A stretch of 64,000 bases of DNA from Nitrosospira multiformis. Its GTDB lineage: Bacteria > Pseudomonadota > Gammaproteobacteria > Burkholderiales > Nitrosomonadaceae. A program made the translations under genes and the position numbers. Shown here one piece after another: positions 31,797 to 41,184 of the stretch (its first letter is position 1; each line of letters begins with the position of its first letter). Location: the NCBI RefSeq assembly GCF_900110185.1, contig NZ_FOCT01000014.1, forward strand, positions 1-64,000. The letters are read 5' to 3'. The notes beneath the pieces were generated by a model. The model did not search any database. It was not told the DNA's origin and was given only the letters and a program-made list of their open reading frames with translations.

Positions 31797-32363
31797 TCAG
31801 CCTGCCCGCTTCTGGAAATACTCGTCGTAGCGGAAAATATAATCTTTGTCTTTCAAAGGCAGGTGGCATCCGCGGCAGGTATTGAGATCATCGGGCGCTT
31901 TGGTTTTACCGTCCGCCATATACATTGAATATACCCAGTCTCCATTCCTGAGTTCTGGCGGTACGCTTTCACCCCACCCGGCTCCTTTCGCCATCACGCC
32001 GACTTTCTGCAATTCCCCTTTGACGAGCTTGCCGTCCGGTCCCTTGAGCGGCGTTCCGTCAGCCGCCTCGCCTGCCTTATAGATTTCCATCACCGTAATG
32101 GTTCCGTTAGGGAAGGCCTCTCCCATCTTGGTCTCGTAACCGGTAGGGTTGATATAGATTTCCCGGATTTGCTTATTGTCCGGGCGCTGTACTTCGGATA
32201 GAAACTTGGGCCAGCTTTTATAGTTATCCGGCAACGGCAGTTCACCGTCACTATATTTCTGCGTCTGCTCCTCCACTTTCGGTGCGGGCGGCTTTTGCGC
32301 GCAACCCGCCAATGCTATTGTCAGCATCATTGCCGTAATGACTTCCCGTGTCACACCTTTCAT
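31797..32363 (-). CDS. Cytochrome P460-family lipoprotein
   Basis: Predicted periplasmic c-type heme protein, 188 residues. A lipoprotein signal ends in the lipobox LAGC (C21). A single heme-binding motif, CRGCH, lies at 163-167. The middle fits the P460 family: NYKSWPKF, IREIYINPTGYETKMGEAF, NGTITVMEIY. Family members in ammonia oxidisers oxidise hydroxylamine and NO and have a Lys crosslinked to the heme; K79 in YETKMGEAF is in about the right place but is not proven. Without the crosslink it would be a cytochrome c'-beta. The lipid anchor is unusual, since the characterised P460 proteins are soluble. Confidence 0.82.
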   Translation of the reverse strand: MKGVTREVITAMMLTIALAGCAQKPPAPKVEEQTQKYSDGELPLPDNYKSWPKFLSEVQRPDNKQIREIYINPTGYETKMGEAFPNGTITVMEIYKAGEAADGTPLKGPDGKLVKGELQKVGVMAKGAGWGESVPPELRNGDWVYSMYMADGKTKAPDDLNTCRGCHLPLKDKDYIFRYDEYFQKRAG

Positions 32364-32565
32364 CTGATTTTCTCCTATAGTCGATGCTGCTGAGTTACTT
32401 ATGGTTTTTCACATTCCTGGATTCAAATAATCGAATTGCCGGGATTTTCTCGCGATTGCAGGTTGTAACCGGTATAGGGGAAAGCATGAGCCTCGTATTC
32501 TGGATTCCGAATCCAGTTGCAGGATGAGGTTGATTTAAGTTTCATTGCCCTTTTTTCTCGGCGTG

Positions 32566-34677
32566 TCATGCAGGCGCTGGCGCCATGCCGTTATGCCGCA
32601 GGAGCGCATTTATTTCTGGCCCGCGTCCCCGGAACGCAATAAAAGATTCCAATGCCGGCCGGCTTCCACCTACTGCGAGAATTTCTTTCCAGAAGCGTAG
32701 TCCGGTTTCAGAATCGACTACGGTACCCGCGGGATTTTCCTCGAACATGCTGTATGCATCCGCGGACAATACTTCCGCCCATTTGTAGCTGTAATATCCG
32801 GCGGCATAGCCTCCGCCGAAGATATGCGAGAAACTGTTGGGAAAGCGGTTGAATGCGGGAGGAATGATGATGGCAACCTGCTCGCGGATTTCATCGAGCA
32901 GTTGCTGCGCGGTTTTCCGGCCATACGGATCGAAATCGAAATGCAAATGCATGTCGAACAATGCAAACTCGAGTTGCCTGAGCATCTGCAGGCCGCTCTG
33001 GAAGTTCTTCCCCGCCAGCATCTTGTCGAAAAGTTCACGCGGCATGCACGCGCCCGTATCCACGTGCCTTGCCATCCTGCTGATGACCTCCCATTCCCAG
33101 CAGAAGTTTTCCATGAACTGGCTGGGCAACTCCACCGCATCCCATTCTACGCCATGAATGCCGGATACGCCGAGGTCATCCACCTGGGTTAACAGGTGAT
33201 GGAGGCCATGTCCGAATTCATGAAACAGAGTAATGACTTCATCATGAGTGAACAGGGCAGGGCGAATTTTCTCTCCATGAGAGACAGGTCCGGAAAAATT
33301 ACAGTTGAGGTATGCGACGGGCGCTTGAACCGCGTATTCCCGATTGTCCGCGCTCCCAATATACCGGCGGCGGCTGATCGCATCATCCATCCAACCTCCT
33401 CCCCGCTTGCCGGGTCGTGCGTAGAGATCGAGATAGAATCGGCCGATGAGCTTTCCCTCACTGTCGGCTATATTGAACAGTTTGGCATCCGGATGCCAGA
33501 GTTGAATCGTGGTCGCTTCCACCGGAGTGATGTTGATGCCGTAAAGATTCTCCACCAGACCAAACATACCCGGCAGCACGCTCGTTTCCGGGAAATAATG
33601 CTTTACTTCCTGTTCTGAGAAGGCATAACGCTCGAGGCGCAGCTTTTCGCTGACGTACGCCAGATCCCACGCTTCGAGGGTATCCAGTTGCAGCTTGTCG
33701 GCTGCAAACTGGCGCAACTCCTTCAGGTCGCGTTCGGCATAGGGCTTGGCCTTGTCGGCGAGCTCGCCAAGAAAGTCCAACACCTGGGCCGGAGTAGACG
33801 CCATCTTCGTCGCCAGCGATACTTCGGCATAGCATTCGAATCCGAGCAACTGCGATTCTTCCTTGCGCAGTTCAAGTATTCGGGCAATGAGTGGAGTGTT
33901 ATCCAGATTGCCCATATCCTCGGATGGAAGGGCGGCTGCGCTCAGTTCGCTGGCACGGGTGGAGTAGGCGCGGTACATTTTTTCACGCAGCTCCCTGTTG
34001 TCCGCGTATTGCATAAGAGGCAGATACGAAGGCGCGTGCAAGGTGAACTTCCAGCCAGTCGCATTATCTCTTTCCGCAACTTCTCTCGCTGTTTGCAATA
34101 CATCATCAGGAATACCGGAAAGCTCACCGGCGTCCTCCACGTGCAATACAAACGCGTTGGTGGCGTCCAGAAGATTGTCGTTGAAGCGCGAGCCCAGCGC
34201 TGACAGCTCTTCCTGAATCTGGAGGAAGCGCGCTTTCTTCTCGGCAGGCAGTTCTGCTCCGCCCAGCCGGAAGTCCCGCAACTCATTCTCGATGACCTTT
34301 TTCCGGGCGGTGCTCAGTCCTTCGAACTCCCTGCTGCCGCGCAATTCCTTGAATTTTTCGAACAGCGCCTGATCCTGGGCCAGCTCCGCATAATACTGCG
34401 TGACAAGAGGCAGGTTGGCGTTATAAGCCTCGCGTAGTTCCGGGGTGTTTACCACCGCATTCAAATGGGATACCTGCCCCCATGCACGGGAGAGCCTCTC
34501 GTTGGCATCCGCCATGGGTTGAACGAAGTTATCCCAAGTCGGCAAATCGGTGTCCTCCCGTATTCGTCCAATGAGGGCGCGATTTTCATCCAGCAATTGA
34601 CTTACAGCCGGTGTGATATGTTCGGTACGAATCTCGGCAAAGCGCGGCAATCCGGAAAAATCGAGCAGAGGGTTCAT
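32566..34677 (-). CDS. prlC: Oligopeptidase A (M3 family metallopeptidase)
   Basis: Cytoplasmic zinc endopeptidase that degrades signal peptides and other short peptides. The 703 residues start MNPLLDFSGLPRFAEIRTEH, the usual OpdA/PrlC N-terminus. The zinc motif HEFGHGLHH is intact, with the third ligand expected in the GVEWDAVELPSQFMENF region. It lies 62 bp after the dihydroorotase-like gene, in the same direction as the yqgE-pyr block, and may be its last gene. Confidence 0.94.
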   Translation of the reverse strand: MNPLLDFSGLPRFAEIRTEHITPAVSQLLDENRALIGRIREDTDLPTWDNFVQPMADANERLSRAWGQVSHLNAVVNTPELREAYNANLPLVTQYYAELAQDQALFEKFKELRGSREFEGLSTARKKVIENELRDFRLGGAELPAEKKARFLQIQEELSALGSRFNDNLLDATNAFVLHVEDAGELSGIPDDVLQTAREVAERDNATGWKFTLHAPSYLPLMQYADNRELREKMYRAYSTRASELSAAALPSEDMGNLDNTPLIARILELRKEESQLLGFECYAEVSLATKMASTPAQVLDFLGELADKAKPYAERDLKELRQFAADKLQLDTLEAWDLAYVSEKLRLERYAFSEQEVKHYFPETSVLPGMFGLVENLYGINITPVEATTIQLWHPDAKLFNIADSEGKLIGRFYLDLYARPGKRGGGWMDDAISRRRYIGSADNREYAVQAPVAYLNCNFSGPVSHGEKIRPALFTHDEVITLFHEFGHGLHHLLTQVDDLGVSGIHGVEWDAVELPSQFMENFCWEWEVISRMARHVDTGACMPRELFDKMLAGKNFQSGLQMLRQLEFALFDMHLHFDFDPYGRKTAQQLLDEIREQVAIIIPPAFNRFPNSFSHIFGGGYAAGYYSYKWAEVLSADAYSMFEENPAGTVVDSETGLRFWKEILAVGGSRPALESFIAFRGRGPEINALLRHNGMAPAPA

Positions 34678-34739
34678 TGATGGAAATTCAGTCAGTTTGA
34701 AAGAAGAGAACTCGAAAATACATGCCCATGTTGCAACGC

Positions 34740-36014
34740 CTAGTCCACGTAAACAACGTTTCCGTTGATCAGCGTATATTTTACTTTGCCTTGCAGCTCC
34801 CAGCCCAGGAATGGCGTGTTCTTGCCCTGGCTTTTGAGTGTCGAGGCTTCAATCGTCCAGTAATGATCAGGGTCGAAAATACATAGATCGGCATCACCCC
34901 CGGGCGTGAGATGGCCCCCTTCCACCCCAAGGATGCGGGCGGGTTCCCCCGTGATCTTCGATAACGCGGCTACCAGAGGCAGCTTCGTTTCCGCTGCCCA
35001 TTTCAGTGTAAGCGGCAGCAGTAATTCGAGGCCGGTTGCGCCGGCCTCGGCCTCGGCAAAGGGCAGCAGCTTTGCATCCTCGTCCACGGGAGCGTGGTCG
35101 GAGCATATGGCATCTATAGTGCCATCCAGCAGTCCTGTGCGCAAGACATCGCGGTCCCCCAGACTTCTTAACGGGGGTACCAGATGACAGTTGGAATCGA
35201 AGAAGCCGATATCCATTTCAGACAGGTGGACGTGATGGGCGGCCACGTCGCAGGTAATAGGCAATCCCTGCTTTCGGGCTGCGCGTGTCATGGCCACCCC
35301 TTCCGAGCTGGAGATACGGCACAAGTGCACCCTGGCTCCGGTTTCTTTTGCCATCAGGATGATGTGGGACAGGGCGACAGTTTCGGCGCAGACGGGAATG
35401 GCGGCCAGCCCAAGGCGCGTCGCCACTTCCCCATCGTGGGCAACTCCGCCATCAGCGAGATTTACATCCTGGGGACGCAGCCACAGGCAAAACCCGAAGG
35501 TGGACGCATACTGCATTGCCTGCATGAGCACCCGGTTGTTGGGAAGCGGCTTGTCCGACTGGCCGAATGCAACACATCCCGCGCTGTGCAGCTCAGCCAT
35601 CTCAGTCAACCATTCCCCTTTCAAGCCACGGGTAAGCGCTCCAATGGGATAAACACGCGTCTGATTGCGGCTCCTTGCGCGGTACTTCAGCATTTCCACC
35701 AGCCCGGGTTCGTCCAGCACAGGGTCGGTATCGGGAGGACATGCCAGGCTTGTAACGCCTCCCGCCACCGCGGCTCCCATTTCTGATTCAAGCGTCGCCT
35801 TGTATTCTAGGCCGGGTTCCCGCAGCCGGGCCGACAGATCCACAAGTCCGGGACATACGATCAATCCCTGCGCGTTTATTTCCCGGCGTGCCTCAAAGCC
35901 TGGCGGGACGGCGCCGAGAGAGGCGATTTTGCCCGACTGGATGTAAATGTCCGTTACGCGATCGAAGCTGTTTTTCGGGTCGATGACGCGACCATTGCGG
36001 ATGGCGATATTCAT
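34740..36014 (-). CDS. pyrC: Dihydroorotase-like protein PyrC' (metal site degenerate)
   Basis: Amidohydrolase-fold protein of 424 residues in the dihydroorotase family. It starts MNIAIRNGRVIDPKNSFD and has CPGLVDLSARLREPG where active enzymes have DxHxHLREPG: both metal-binding histidines are replaced (Ser and Arg). SDHAP is kept but the following His is Val. In Pseudomonas such inactive homologues are non-catalytic partners needed to assemble aspartate carbamoyltransferase. Position just 5 bp after pyrB supports that role. A separate catalytic dihydroorotase is expected elsewhere. Confidence 0.85.
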   Translation of the reverse strand: MNIAIRNGRVIDPKNSFDRVTDIYIQSGKIASLGAVPPGFEARREINAQGLIVCPGLVDLSARLREPGLEYKATLESEMGAAVAGGVTSLACPPDTDPVLDEPGLVEMLKYRARSRNQTRVYPIGALTRGLKGEWLTEMAELHSAGCVAFGQSDKPLPNNRVLMQAMQYASTFGFCLWLRPQDVNLADGGVAHDGEVATRLGLAAIPVCAETVALSHIILMAKETGARVHLCRISSSEGVAMTRAARKQGLPITCDVAAHHVHLSEMDIGFFDSNCHLVPPLRSLGDRDVLRTGLLDGTIDAICSDHAPVDEDAKLLPFAEAEAGATGLELLLPLTLKWAAETKLPLVAALSKITGEPARILGVEGGHLTPGGDADLCIFDPDHYWTIEASTLKSQGKNTPFLGWELQGKVKYTLINGNVVYVD

Positions 36015-36019
36015 GACTT

Positions 36020-36970
36020 TCAGCTTCCAGCCAGAATGGACATTACCGCCATGCGCACTGCGATGCCGAATGTTACCTGGGGCAGGATTACAGATTGCTT
36101 TCCATCAGCTACAACCGAATCGATCTCAACCCCGCGGTTCATGGGTCCGGGATGCAGAACGATTGCATCCGGCTTCGCCAGTGCCAGTTTCTCGGGAGTG
36201 AGCCCGTAATATTTGAAGTATTCTTCAGTGCTCGGAAGACGCGCGCTGAGCATGCGTTCGTTTTGCAGACGAAGCATCATCAGCACATCCACGTCTTTCA
36301 GTCCTTTCGCCATATCATGGTAAACATGCACGCCCAGACGTTCGACCTTGGCGGGCAGCAATGTCTTGGGTGCGATGACACGTACTTCCGGTACCCCGAG
36401 CGTCGTCAACGCATGAATCTGTGAGCGGGCCACGCGGGAATGAAGGATGTCGCCCACTATGGCGACGCGCAAGTTATGAAAGTCGCGCTTGCAGCGACGA
36501 ATGGTAAACATGTCGAGTAGCGCCTGCGTGGGATGCGCGTGCCGGCCATCTCCTGCATTGATGACGTGAATGTCAGAGCGGACATGCTGCGCAATGAGGT
36601 GCGCGGCGCCGCTCTGAGCGTGCCTCACCACGAACATATCGGCATGCATGGCGGAAAGATTGTTCACTGTGTCCAGCAGTGTCTCTCCTTTGGATTGGGA
36701 CGACGCCGCAATGTTGAGATTGATGACATCAGCAGACAACCGTTTTGCGGCAATTTCAAAGGTGGTGCGTGTACGCGTACTGGGTTCGAAGAACAGGTTG
36801 AATATGGATTTTCCGCGCAACAACGGCACTTTCTTGACGTCACGTTCCGTGACTCCGACGAACGGTTCGGCAGTATCGAGAATATTCAGGAGAATGGACG
36901 CGGGCAGTCCCTCGGTAGTCAAAAGGTGCTGCAGTTGACCGCTTTTGTTCAGCTGTGGATTATTACTCAT
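36020..36970 (-). CDS. pyrB: Aspartate carbamoyltransferase catalytic subunit
   Basis: Makes N-carbamoyl-aspartate, the first committed step of pyrimidine synthesis. The 316 residues have the carbamoyl-phosphate motif [12 protein letters not shown], the [11 protein letters not shown] motif, and the C-terminal aspartate-binding [11 protein letters not shown]. Overlaps pyrR by 8 nt and is followed closely by the inactive dihydroorotase, which is typical of the Pseudomonas-type pyrB-pyrC' pair. Confidence 0.96.
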
Positions 36971-37472
36971 TGCCCTGGCGCTTGTCGTACAGGCTCAAGC
37001 CCAGCTTTCCATCCGCTTTCTTTTCCAGCGCCAGCATTTTTGCAGGGGGCACGTCCAGCGTTGCGCCAATATACTGTGCAGCAATGGGAAGCTCTCTCCC
37101 GCCCCTGTCTATCAGTGCAGCCAGGCGAATGCTGGCCGGCCGCCCGTAATCGAATAGTTCGTTGATGGCAGCGCGGATCGTTCGTCCTGTATAAAGCACA
37201 TCATCCACGAGAATGATGTGGCTCCCTTCCACTTTGAACGGGATGTCCGAAGGTCTGATCTGGGGATGCAAGCCGATCTGTCCAAAGTCGTCACGATAGA
37301 AGGAGACATCCAGCGCTCCCAGGGGGAGCGCCAGTTGCAGATCCCTATGCAGCCTTTCCGCAAGCCATACTCCGCCGGTATGAATTCCCACGACTGCGGT
37401 ATCAGCGGAAATGCCTTGCCGTATCCGGGCAGTCAGCACAGTCAGCAGGTCTTCCGCTTCAGGTAATTGCAT
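36963..37472 (-). CDS. pyrR: PyrR-type uracil phosphoribosyltransferase/regulator
   Basis: PRTase-fold protein of about 169 residues with the PRPP loop [17 protein letters not shown], the family segment [21 protein letters not shown] and [13 protein letters not shown]. In Gram-positives PyrR controls pyr mRNA attenuation; in proteobacteria a salvage uracil phosphoribosyltransferase activity is more certain than regulation. The ATG at 37472 is preferred to the TTG at 37484. It overlaps ruvX and pyrB, so the genes are translationally coupled. Confidence 0.92.
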
Positions 37473-37914
37473 TTCGTTGATCAAAATAAGATTGCAATAT
37501 CAGTTGAGCCGCGATCTGATCCAGCACCTGTTTCTGCCTCCTGCCTCTGACACTCGCTTCGTCCAGCGCTGAACTGGCGCTGATCGAGGTATAACGCTCA
37601 TCCTCCAGGACAGTGCGAATGCCAAAGCTGGCCTGAAGACGATGCGCGAAGCGGCGGCTTCGACGGGTAAGCTCGTGCTCTGCACCATCCGCATGAACCG
37701 GCAGTCCAACCACCAGTAAAACAGGCTCCCACTCCTTGATTAACCGGGCGATGCTTTTCAAGCATTCCTCCTTATTCTTGTTGGATAGGGTAACAAGAGG
37801 ATGGGCCAATCCCAATTCCAGATTCCCGATCGCGACGCCGATCCGTTTTTCGCCGAAATCGAAGGCCAATGCCGTGCCGGCGTGTGGCTGGCTCGCTTTT
37901 TCAGCCTCCTCCAT
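37459..37914 (-). CDS. ruvX: Putative pre-16S rRNA nuclease YqgF/RuvX
   Basis: RNase H-fold nuclease that trims the 5' end of 16S rRNA precursor. The 151 residues start with an extra polar stretch and then ALAFDFGEKRIGVAIGN, the family's first catalytic Asp strand. VVGLPVHADGAEHELT and VLEDERYTSISA follow, the latter with the second acidic site, and then DQIAAQLILQSYFD. Second gene of the yqgE-ruvX-pyrR-pyrB block, an order shared with other proteobacteria. Confidence 0.92.
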   Translation of the reverse strand: MEEAEKASQPHAGTALAFDFGEKRIGVAIGNLELGLAHPLVTLSNKNKEECLKSIARLIKEWEPVLLVVGLPVHADGAEHELTRRSRRFAHRLQASFGIRTVLEDERYTSISASSALDEASVRGRRQKQVLDQIAAQLILQSYFDQRNAIT

Positions 37915-37985
37915 TTGATATTACCGACCGTCAGCTTTGCCTGTAATGGCCGAAGTATTGCTCCCTCGTTGAATGAACGCTACTT

Positions 37986-38546
37986 TCAGGCATGACCCAC
38001 TTCATCCGACAGGCTCGAAAAGTCCACTCCAAGCAATCGCATCGCGGCCGTCAAACGTTCTTCTGCCGGTAACTCAAAAATGATGGCGGGGGATGCAGGC
38101 ACCGTCAGCCAAGCGTTCCGCGATAATTCGTGCTCTATCTGGCCCGGTGCCCATCCGGAATAGCCTAGCGCGACCAGGAGTTGCCTGGGGCTCTCGCCGT
38201 TTGCTATCGCCCGTAAAATGTCGAGGGAGGTGGTAAGTCCTACATCGTCATTCACTGCCATGGTCGATTGCCATTCACCCACGGGTTGATGGAGGACGAA
38301 GCCACGATCGAGTTGTATCGGACCACCGAACATGATTGGAAATCTTCGCGTCAATTGATCATCGGAAGAAATATCAAGCTGATCCAACAGATCTTTCAAG
38401 GTGAGATCGATCGGTCGGTTCACCACCAGGCCCAATGCGCCTTGGTCACTATGCTCGCAGATATAGGTCAGCGTCTTCGCAAAGAAGGGATCTGTCATGG
38501 CGGGCATGGCAATGAGGAAATGATGGGTCAGGTCGACACTTTGCAT
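37986..38546 (-). CDS. YqgE/AlgH family protein
   Basis: Conserved cytoplasmic protein of unknown molecular function, linked to alginate regulation in Pseudomonas as AlgH. The 186 residues show the family motifs [53 protein letters not shown], and [16 protein letters not shown]. First gene of the minus-strand block ending in prlC; the promoter should lie in 38547-38749, where I see no clear -10/-35 pair. Confidence 0.92.
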   Translation of the reverse strand: MQSVDLTHHFLIAMPAMTDPFFAKTLTYICEHSDQGALGLVVNRPIDLTLKDLLDQLDISSDDQLTRRFPIMFGGPIQLDRGFVLHQPVGEWQSTMAVNDDVGLTTSLDILRAIANGESPRQLLVALGYSGWAPGQIEHELSRNAWLTVPASPAIIFELPAEERLTAAMRLLGVDFSSLSDEVGHA

Positions 38547-38749
38547 GAGGTGAATGATTATGCGGTTACCATCTCGTGGGATTGTATTCCGGAGTGGGCT
38601 GGCGGCTGCTTGTCCGTTTCATGTTCACCCATAAAAGGACTGTCCGGCCCCGAACCTTCAAGGTCAAGTTTCCGGGAAGTTTACTATTATTGTAGAACGA
38701 ATACGTTTTCAGCGGTGAAACTGTGAAGAACCTTTTCTCACTACCGTAA

Positions 38750-39214
38750 ATGTCCATCAATCCTGGCGCGGCAGCTACTGCCGGAATCATCGCTGGTGTC
38801 GTTGCCACCGGTGCTCAACTTGTTCTTTGGTGGGTATTCACTGATGCACTCCCCTCCATTTTTTACCGGGATGCCCGACTGACGGCGGCAATGCTAATGG
38901 GCCCCGCTGTCCTCCCGCCACCCGCCACATTCGAGTGGAAAGTCATGATCGTTGCAACCTTTATTCATTTCATGCTCTCCATTGCCTATGGCCTGATTCT
39001 GGCGCCCCTCATTTCCCGTCCTGGCATGGTGACTTCCATGCTGGCAGGCGCCATCTTCGGGTTGATCATCTATGTAACGAATATGTATGGAATGACCTTC
39101 ATTTTTCCCTGGTTCTCGGTAGCACGGGACTGGATCACCCTGGCTACCCATATCGTATTCGGAATCTCGCTGGCCGTTCCTTACAAATTATTGTCCAGGC
39201 CTCATTCCGCATGA
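38750..39214 (+). CDS. Small four-helix membrane protein, unknown
   Basis: Unrecognised. The 154 residues contain about four hydrophobic segments: AAATAGIIAGVVATGAQLVL, VMIVATFIHFMLSIAYGLIL, GMVTSMLAGAIFGLIIYV and a C-terminal one near THIVFGISLAVPY. Composition is that of an inner-membrane protein. No catalytic motif is visible. The start ATG lies 36 bp after a stop-free stretch with no strong ribosome site. It converges with the next gene, and the two stops overlap by 13 bp. Confidence 0.65.
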   Translation: MSINPGAAATAGIIAGVVATGAQLVLWWVFTDALPSIFYRDARLTAAMLMGPAVLPPPATFEWKVMIVATFIHFMLSIAYGLILAPLISRPGMVTSMLAGAIFGLIIYVTNMYGMTFIFPWFSVARDWITLATHIVFGISLAVPYKLLSRPHSA

Positions 39215-39651
39215 CGCAAAAGGTTTGAGACAAGCTGGTGAAAAGTTTTTTTCGGATCTGATTCCCTGCCCGGGTTCGTTTCCGCGGCAATACATTTGTC
39301 ATCGTTAATCTCGTTGCGGCAGAACTCCTGGTAATTATCCCAATCCCTGTTATACGCCGGGATATCCTGCTGCCGCACATTCGATCTGAAGTCCTCGATG
39401 ATTTCATGCATGACCGGCAAGCGTGCCCGCAGATAAGTATCGATACTTCTCGGCCAGTTGGTAGGTTCAGGATACAGGCCCGAGAGGGTGGATAAAATGG
39501 CCGAGCGGAATTCTTCAGCGGCCTCTGTCCGACGTTTGCGGGTGAACATCTCATAAATACCGGCCACTACAATCCCCGCCCCCAGCAAAACCAGGGGCCA
39601 CATGGGTACGTGAGAAAAGTATGCAGATATTTGATCGCTAAATTCGTTCAT
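39202..39651 (-). CDS. Membrane-anchored hypothetical protein
   Basis: Unrecognised. The 149 residues have one N-terminal transmembrane segment (about 16-35, MWPLVLLGAGIVVAGIYEMF) followed by a charged, mostly helical soluble part with several Trp, Tyr and Asn residues. The topology suggests a short periplasmic start and a cytoplasmic domain. No known motif. The last 13 bp overlap the end of the convergent membrane-protein gene. Confidence 0.6.
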   Translation of the reverse strand: MNEFSDQISAYFSHVPMWPLVLLGAGIVVAGIYEMFTRKRRTEAAEEFRSAILSTLSGLYPEPTNWPRSIDTYLRARLPVMHEIIEDFRSNVRQQDIPAYNRDWDNYQEFCRNEINDDKCIAAETNPGRESDPKKTFHQLVSNLLRHAE

Positions 39652-40184
39652 GTATTTTTCCGGTTATCTTATTGCTATAGAAACGTATCAAAACGTGGGT
39701 GTATCACCTTTTTCTTTTTCTTCCGGGTTCCGAAGTGAGCTTGGCCGGATATGCCAGTGCTCAGAGAAGTGGGAGTGTAGTGAGCCAGGAAAAAGTATGG
39801 CTTTGCCCTAATGGAGCACGACTATTCGACGATTATATGCTTTGGAAAGTGGGGGTCAATGCTCCATGACATGATTTTCCAGCAGCAGCTTTGCCTGCTC
39901 TTCGGATAACCGCCAATCGGACTGAATGTCACAGGTGTAAACTCCGGTGGATCCCGGATTTGAAAAGACTAACGAGGGATGAATTTGACAGGAAAGCGCT
40001 CAGCTTCTGGCGGTCAAAGCGCCCCACAGGTAATTGCAGGATGTAAACCGGGACTGTAACTGGGAGCGAATCGACCTTACCAGGAACTATTGGAGCAGGT
40101 TTGTAACCCCTGATGAGTGGCGAAGCGGCCACGGTGGTCGAGGCGGACGAAGTGGACCGCAAATCCTCTTTTTCGGGCTCCCTC
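39652..40184. other. Intergenic region without supported genes
   Basis: These 533 bp lie upstream of the membrane-anchored protein gene and downstream of the pilin-like gene. Open frames here (for example minus strand 39929-40270) run into the pilin gene in another frame and lack ribosome sites or recognisable motifs. I see no repeat, RNA gene or clear terminator. Confidence 0.4.
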
Positions 40185-40673
40185 CTATTTGCAGGATGAC
40201 GGTCGGTGCTGGGGCAGGACAGTACCCGGGACAAGGTCGGGAATCCCGGAGACAGGATCGGTATTATCATTGCAGAACCATTCCTTGCCGTTTGCTGTCG
40301 CCAGAACCAGTGTTCTACCGGATCCCTCCGTCACCAGGCCCGGACTCACCCCGGTATTCCTGAATTTTGCTATTACCTCAAAACCTTTTTCCCGGGATTC
40401 CGGTGTGAGGCTTGCGACATACTTTCCGGTCCGTGTGGGCACCAGGTTGTCGAACTCTTCAGAGGTAGGCCATCTTCCCTTATCCGAATAAAACGCGGCA
40501 ACAGGAGATTTAACGCTGCCGAGAAGATCGAGCGCTTCGGTTACCTGGTCGCGGGCCTGGGAATCCTCATAGAGTCGAAATGCAGGTGGGATAGCGATCG
40601 TCGCAAGGATGCCAATGAGGGCAACTACCATCATTGACTCGATCAAGGTTAGGCCCTTCTGATCCTGCTTCAT
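40185..40673 (-). CDS. Type IV pilin-like protein (prepilin)
   Basis: 162 residues with a textbook prepilin N-terminus: short basic leader MKQDQKG, processing site before LTLIES, the conserved Glu at position 5 of the mature form, and a hydrophobic helix MMVVALIGILATIAIP. The C-terminal part has two cysteines (about 137 and near the end, SSCK) that could form the D-loop disulfide. No pilus assembly genes are adjacent; it follows a universal stress gene. It could be the major pilin, a minor pilin or a pseudopilin. Confidence 0.85.
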   Translation of the reverse strand: MKQDQKGLTLIESMMVVALIGILATIAIPPAFRLYEDSQARDQVTEALDLLGSVKSPVAAFYSDKGRWPTSEEFDNLVPTRTGKYVASLTPESREKGFEVIAKFRNTGVSPGLVTEGSGRTLVLATANGKEWFCNDNTDPVSGIPDLVPGTVLPQHRPSSCK

Positions 40674-40728
40674 TCTAAAAAAGCTCCTTCTTGGTTAAAT
40701 GCATTACTATCCCCTGATATCCGCCATC

Positions 40729-41154
40729 CTATTTGATCAGGAGCACCGGTATTGTCGAAAGCTGTATGACCTTGCTGGCAACCGAACCCAGCAATATTCC
40801 TTTCACCGTTCCAAGTCCACGCGGGCCAAGCACGATCTGATCGAAATTCATTTCTTCCGCATAACGCAGAATGATGTTTGGCGGATGTCCTGAAGAGACA
40901 TGGAACCGGTAGCCGATCCCGGCCTGGTCGAGCAATGCTCGCGCCGATGACAGTTCTTTCGTACCTTCTTCCTGGTAATACAGATCTATGCTCTTCTTGT
41001 CTATGAACATCGGCACGTTGCCGCGCAGGGGGAATTGCACGTTCAGCAAATGTATTTCGGGTGTTTCCCTGTATGAAGGAACCAGTTTGATGAACCGCCC
41101 GACTGCATTGTCCGACGCCGCTGAACCATCTACCGGCAACAGGAGTTTCAGCAT
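40729..41154 (-). CDS. Universal stress protein (UspA family)
   Basis: Single-domain Usp of 141 residues. It begins LKLLLPVDGSAASDNAV with the family's Asp in the first strand and ends with the ATP-binding signature GPRGLGTVKGILLGSVASK (the G-x2-G-x9-G-S pattern is intact) and PVLLIK. It is thus of the ATP-binding type. It is 30 bp after the TerC-family gene and 55 bp before the pilin-like gene, all in one direction. Confidence 0.92.
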   Translation of the reverse strand: MLKLLLPVDGSAASDNAVGRFIKLVPSYRETPEIHLLNVQFPLRGNVPMFIDKKSIDLYYQEEGTKELSSARALLDQAGIGYRFHVSSGHPPNIILRYAEEMNFDQIVLGPRGLGTVKGILLGSVASKVIQLSTIPVLLIK

Positions 41155-41184
41155 GTTTTCTCCCTCATAACAGTTAATTTGCGC

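Noticed and set aside
39929..40270. Minus-strand open frame overlapping the pilin gene end
   Set aside because: It runs in another frame through the pilin gene and lacks a ribosome site; the pilin frame is complete with its own stop.
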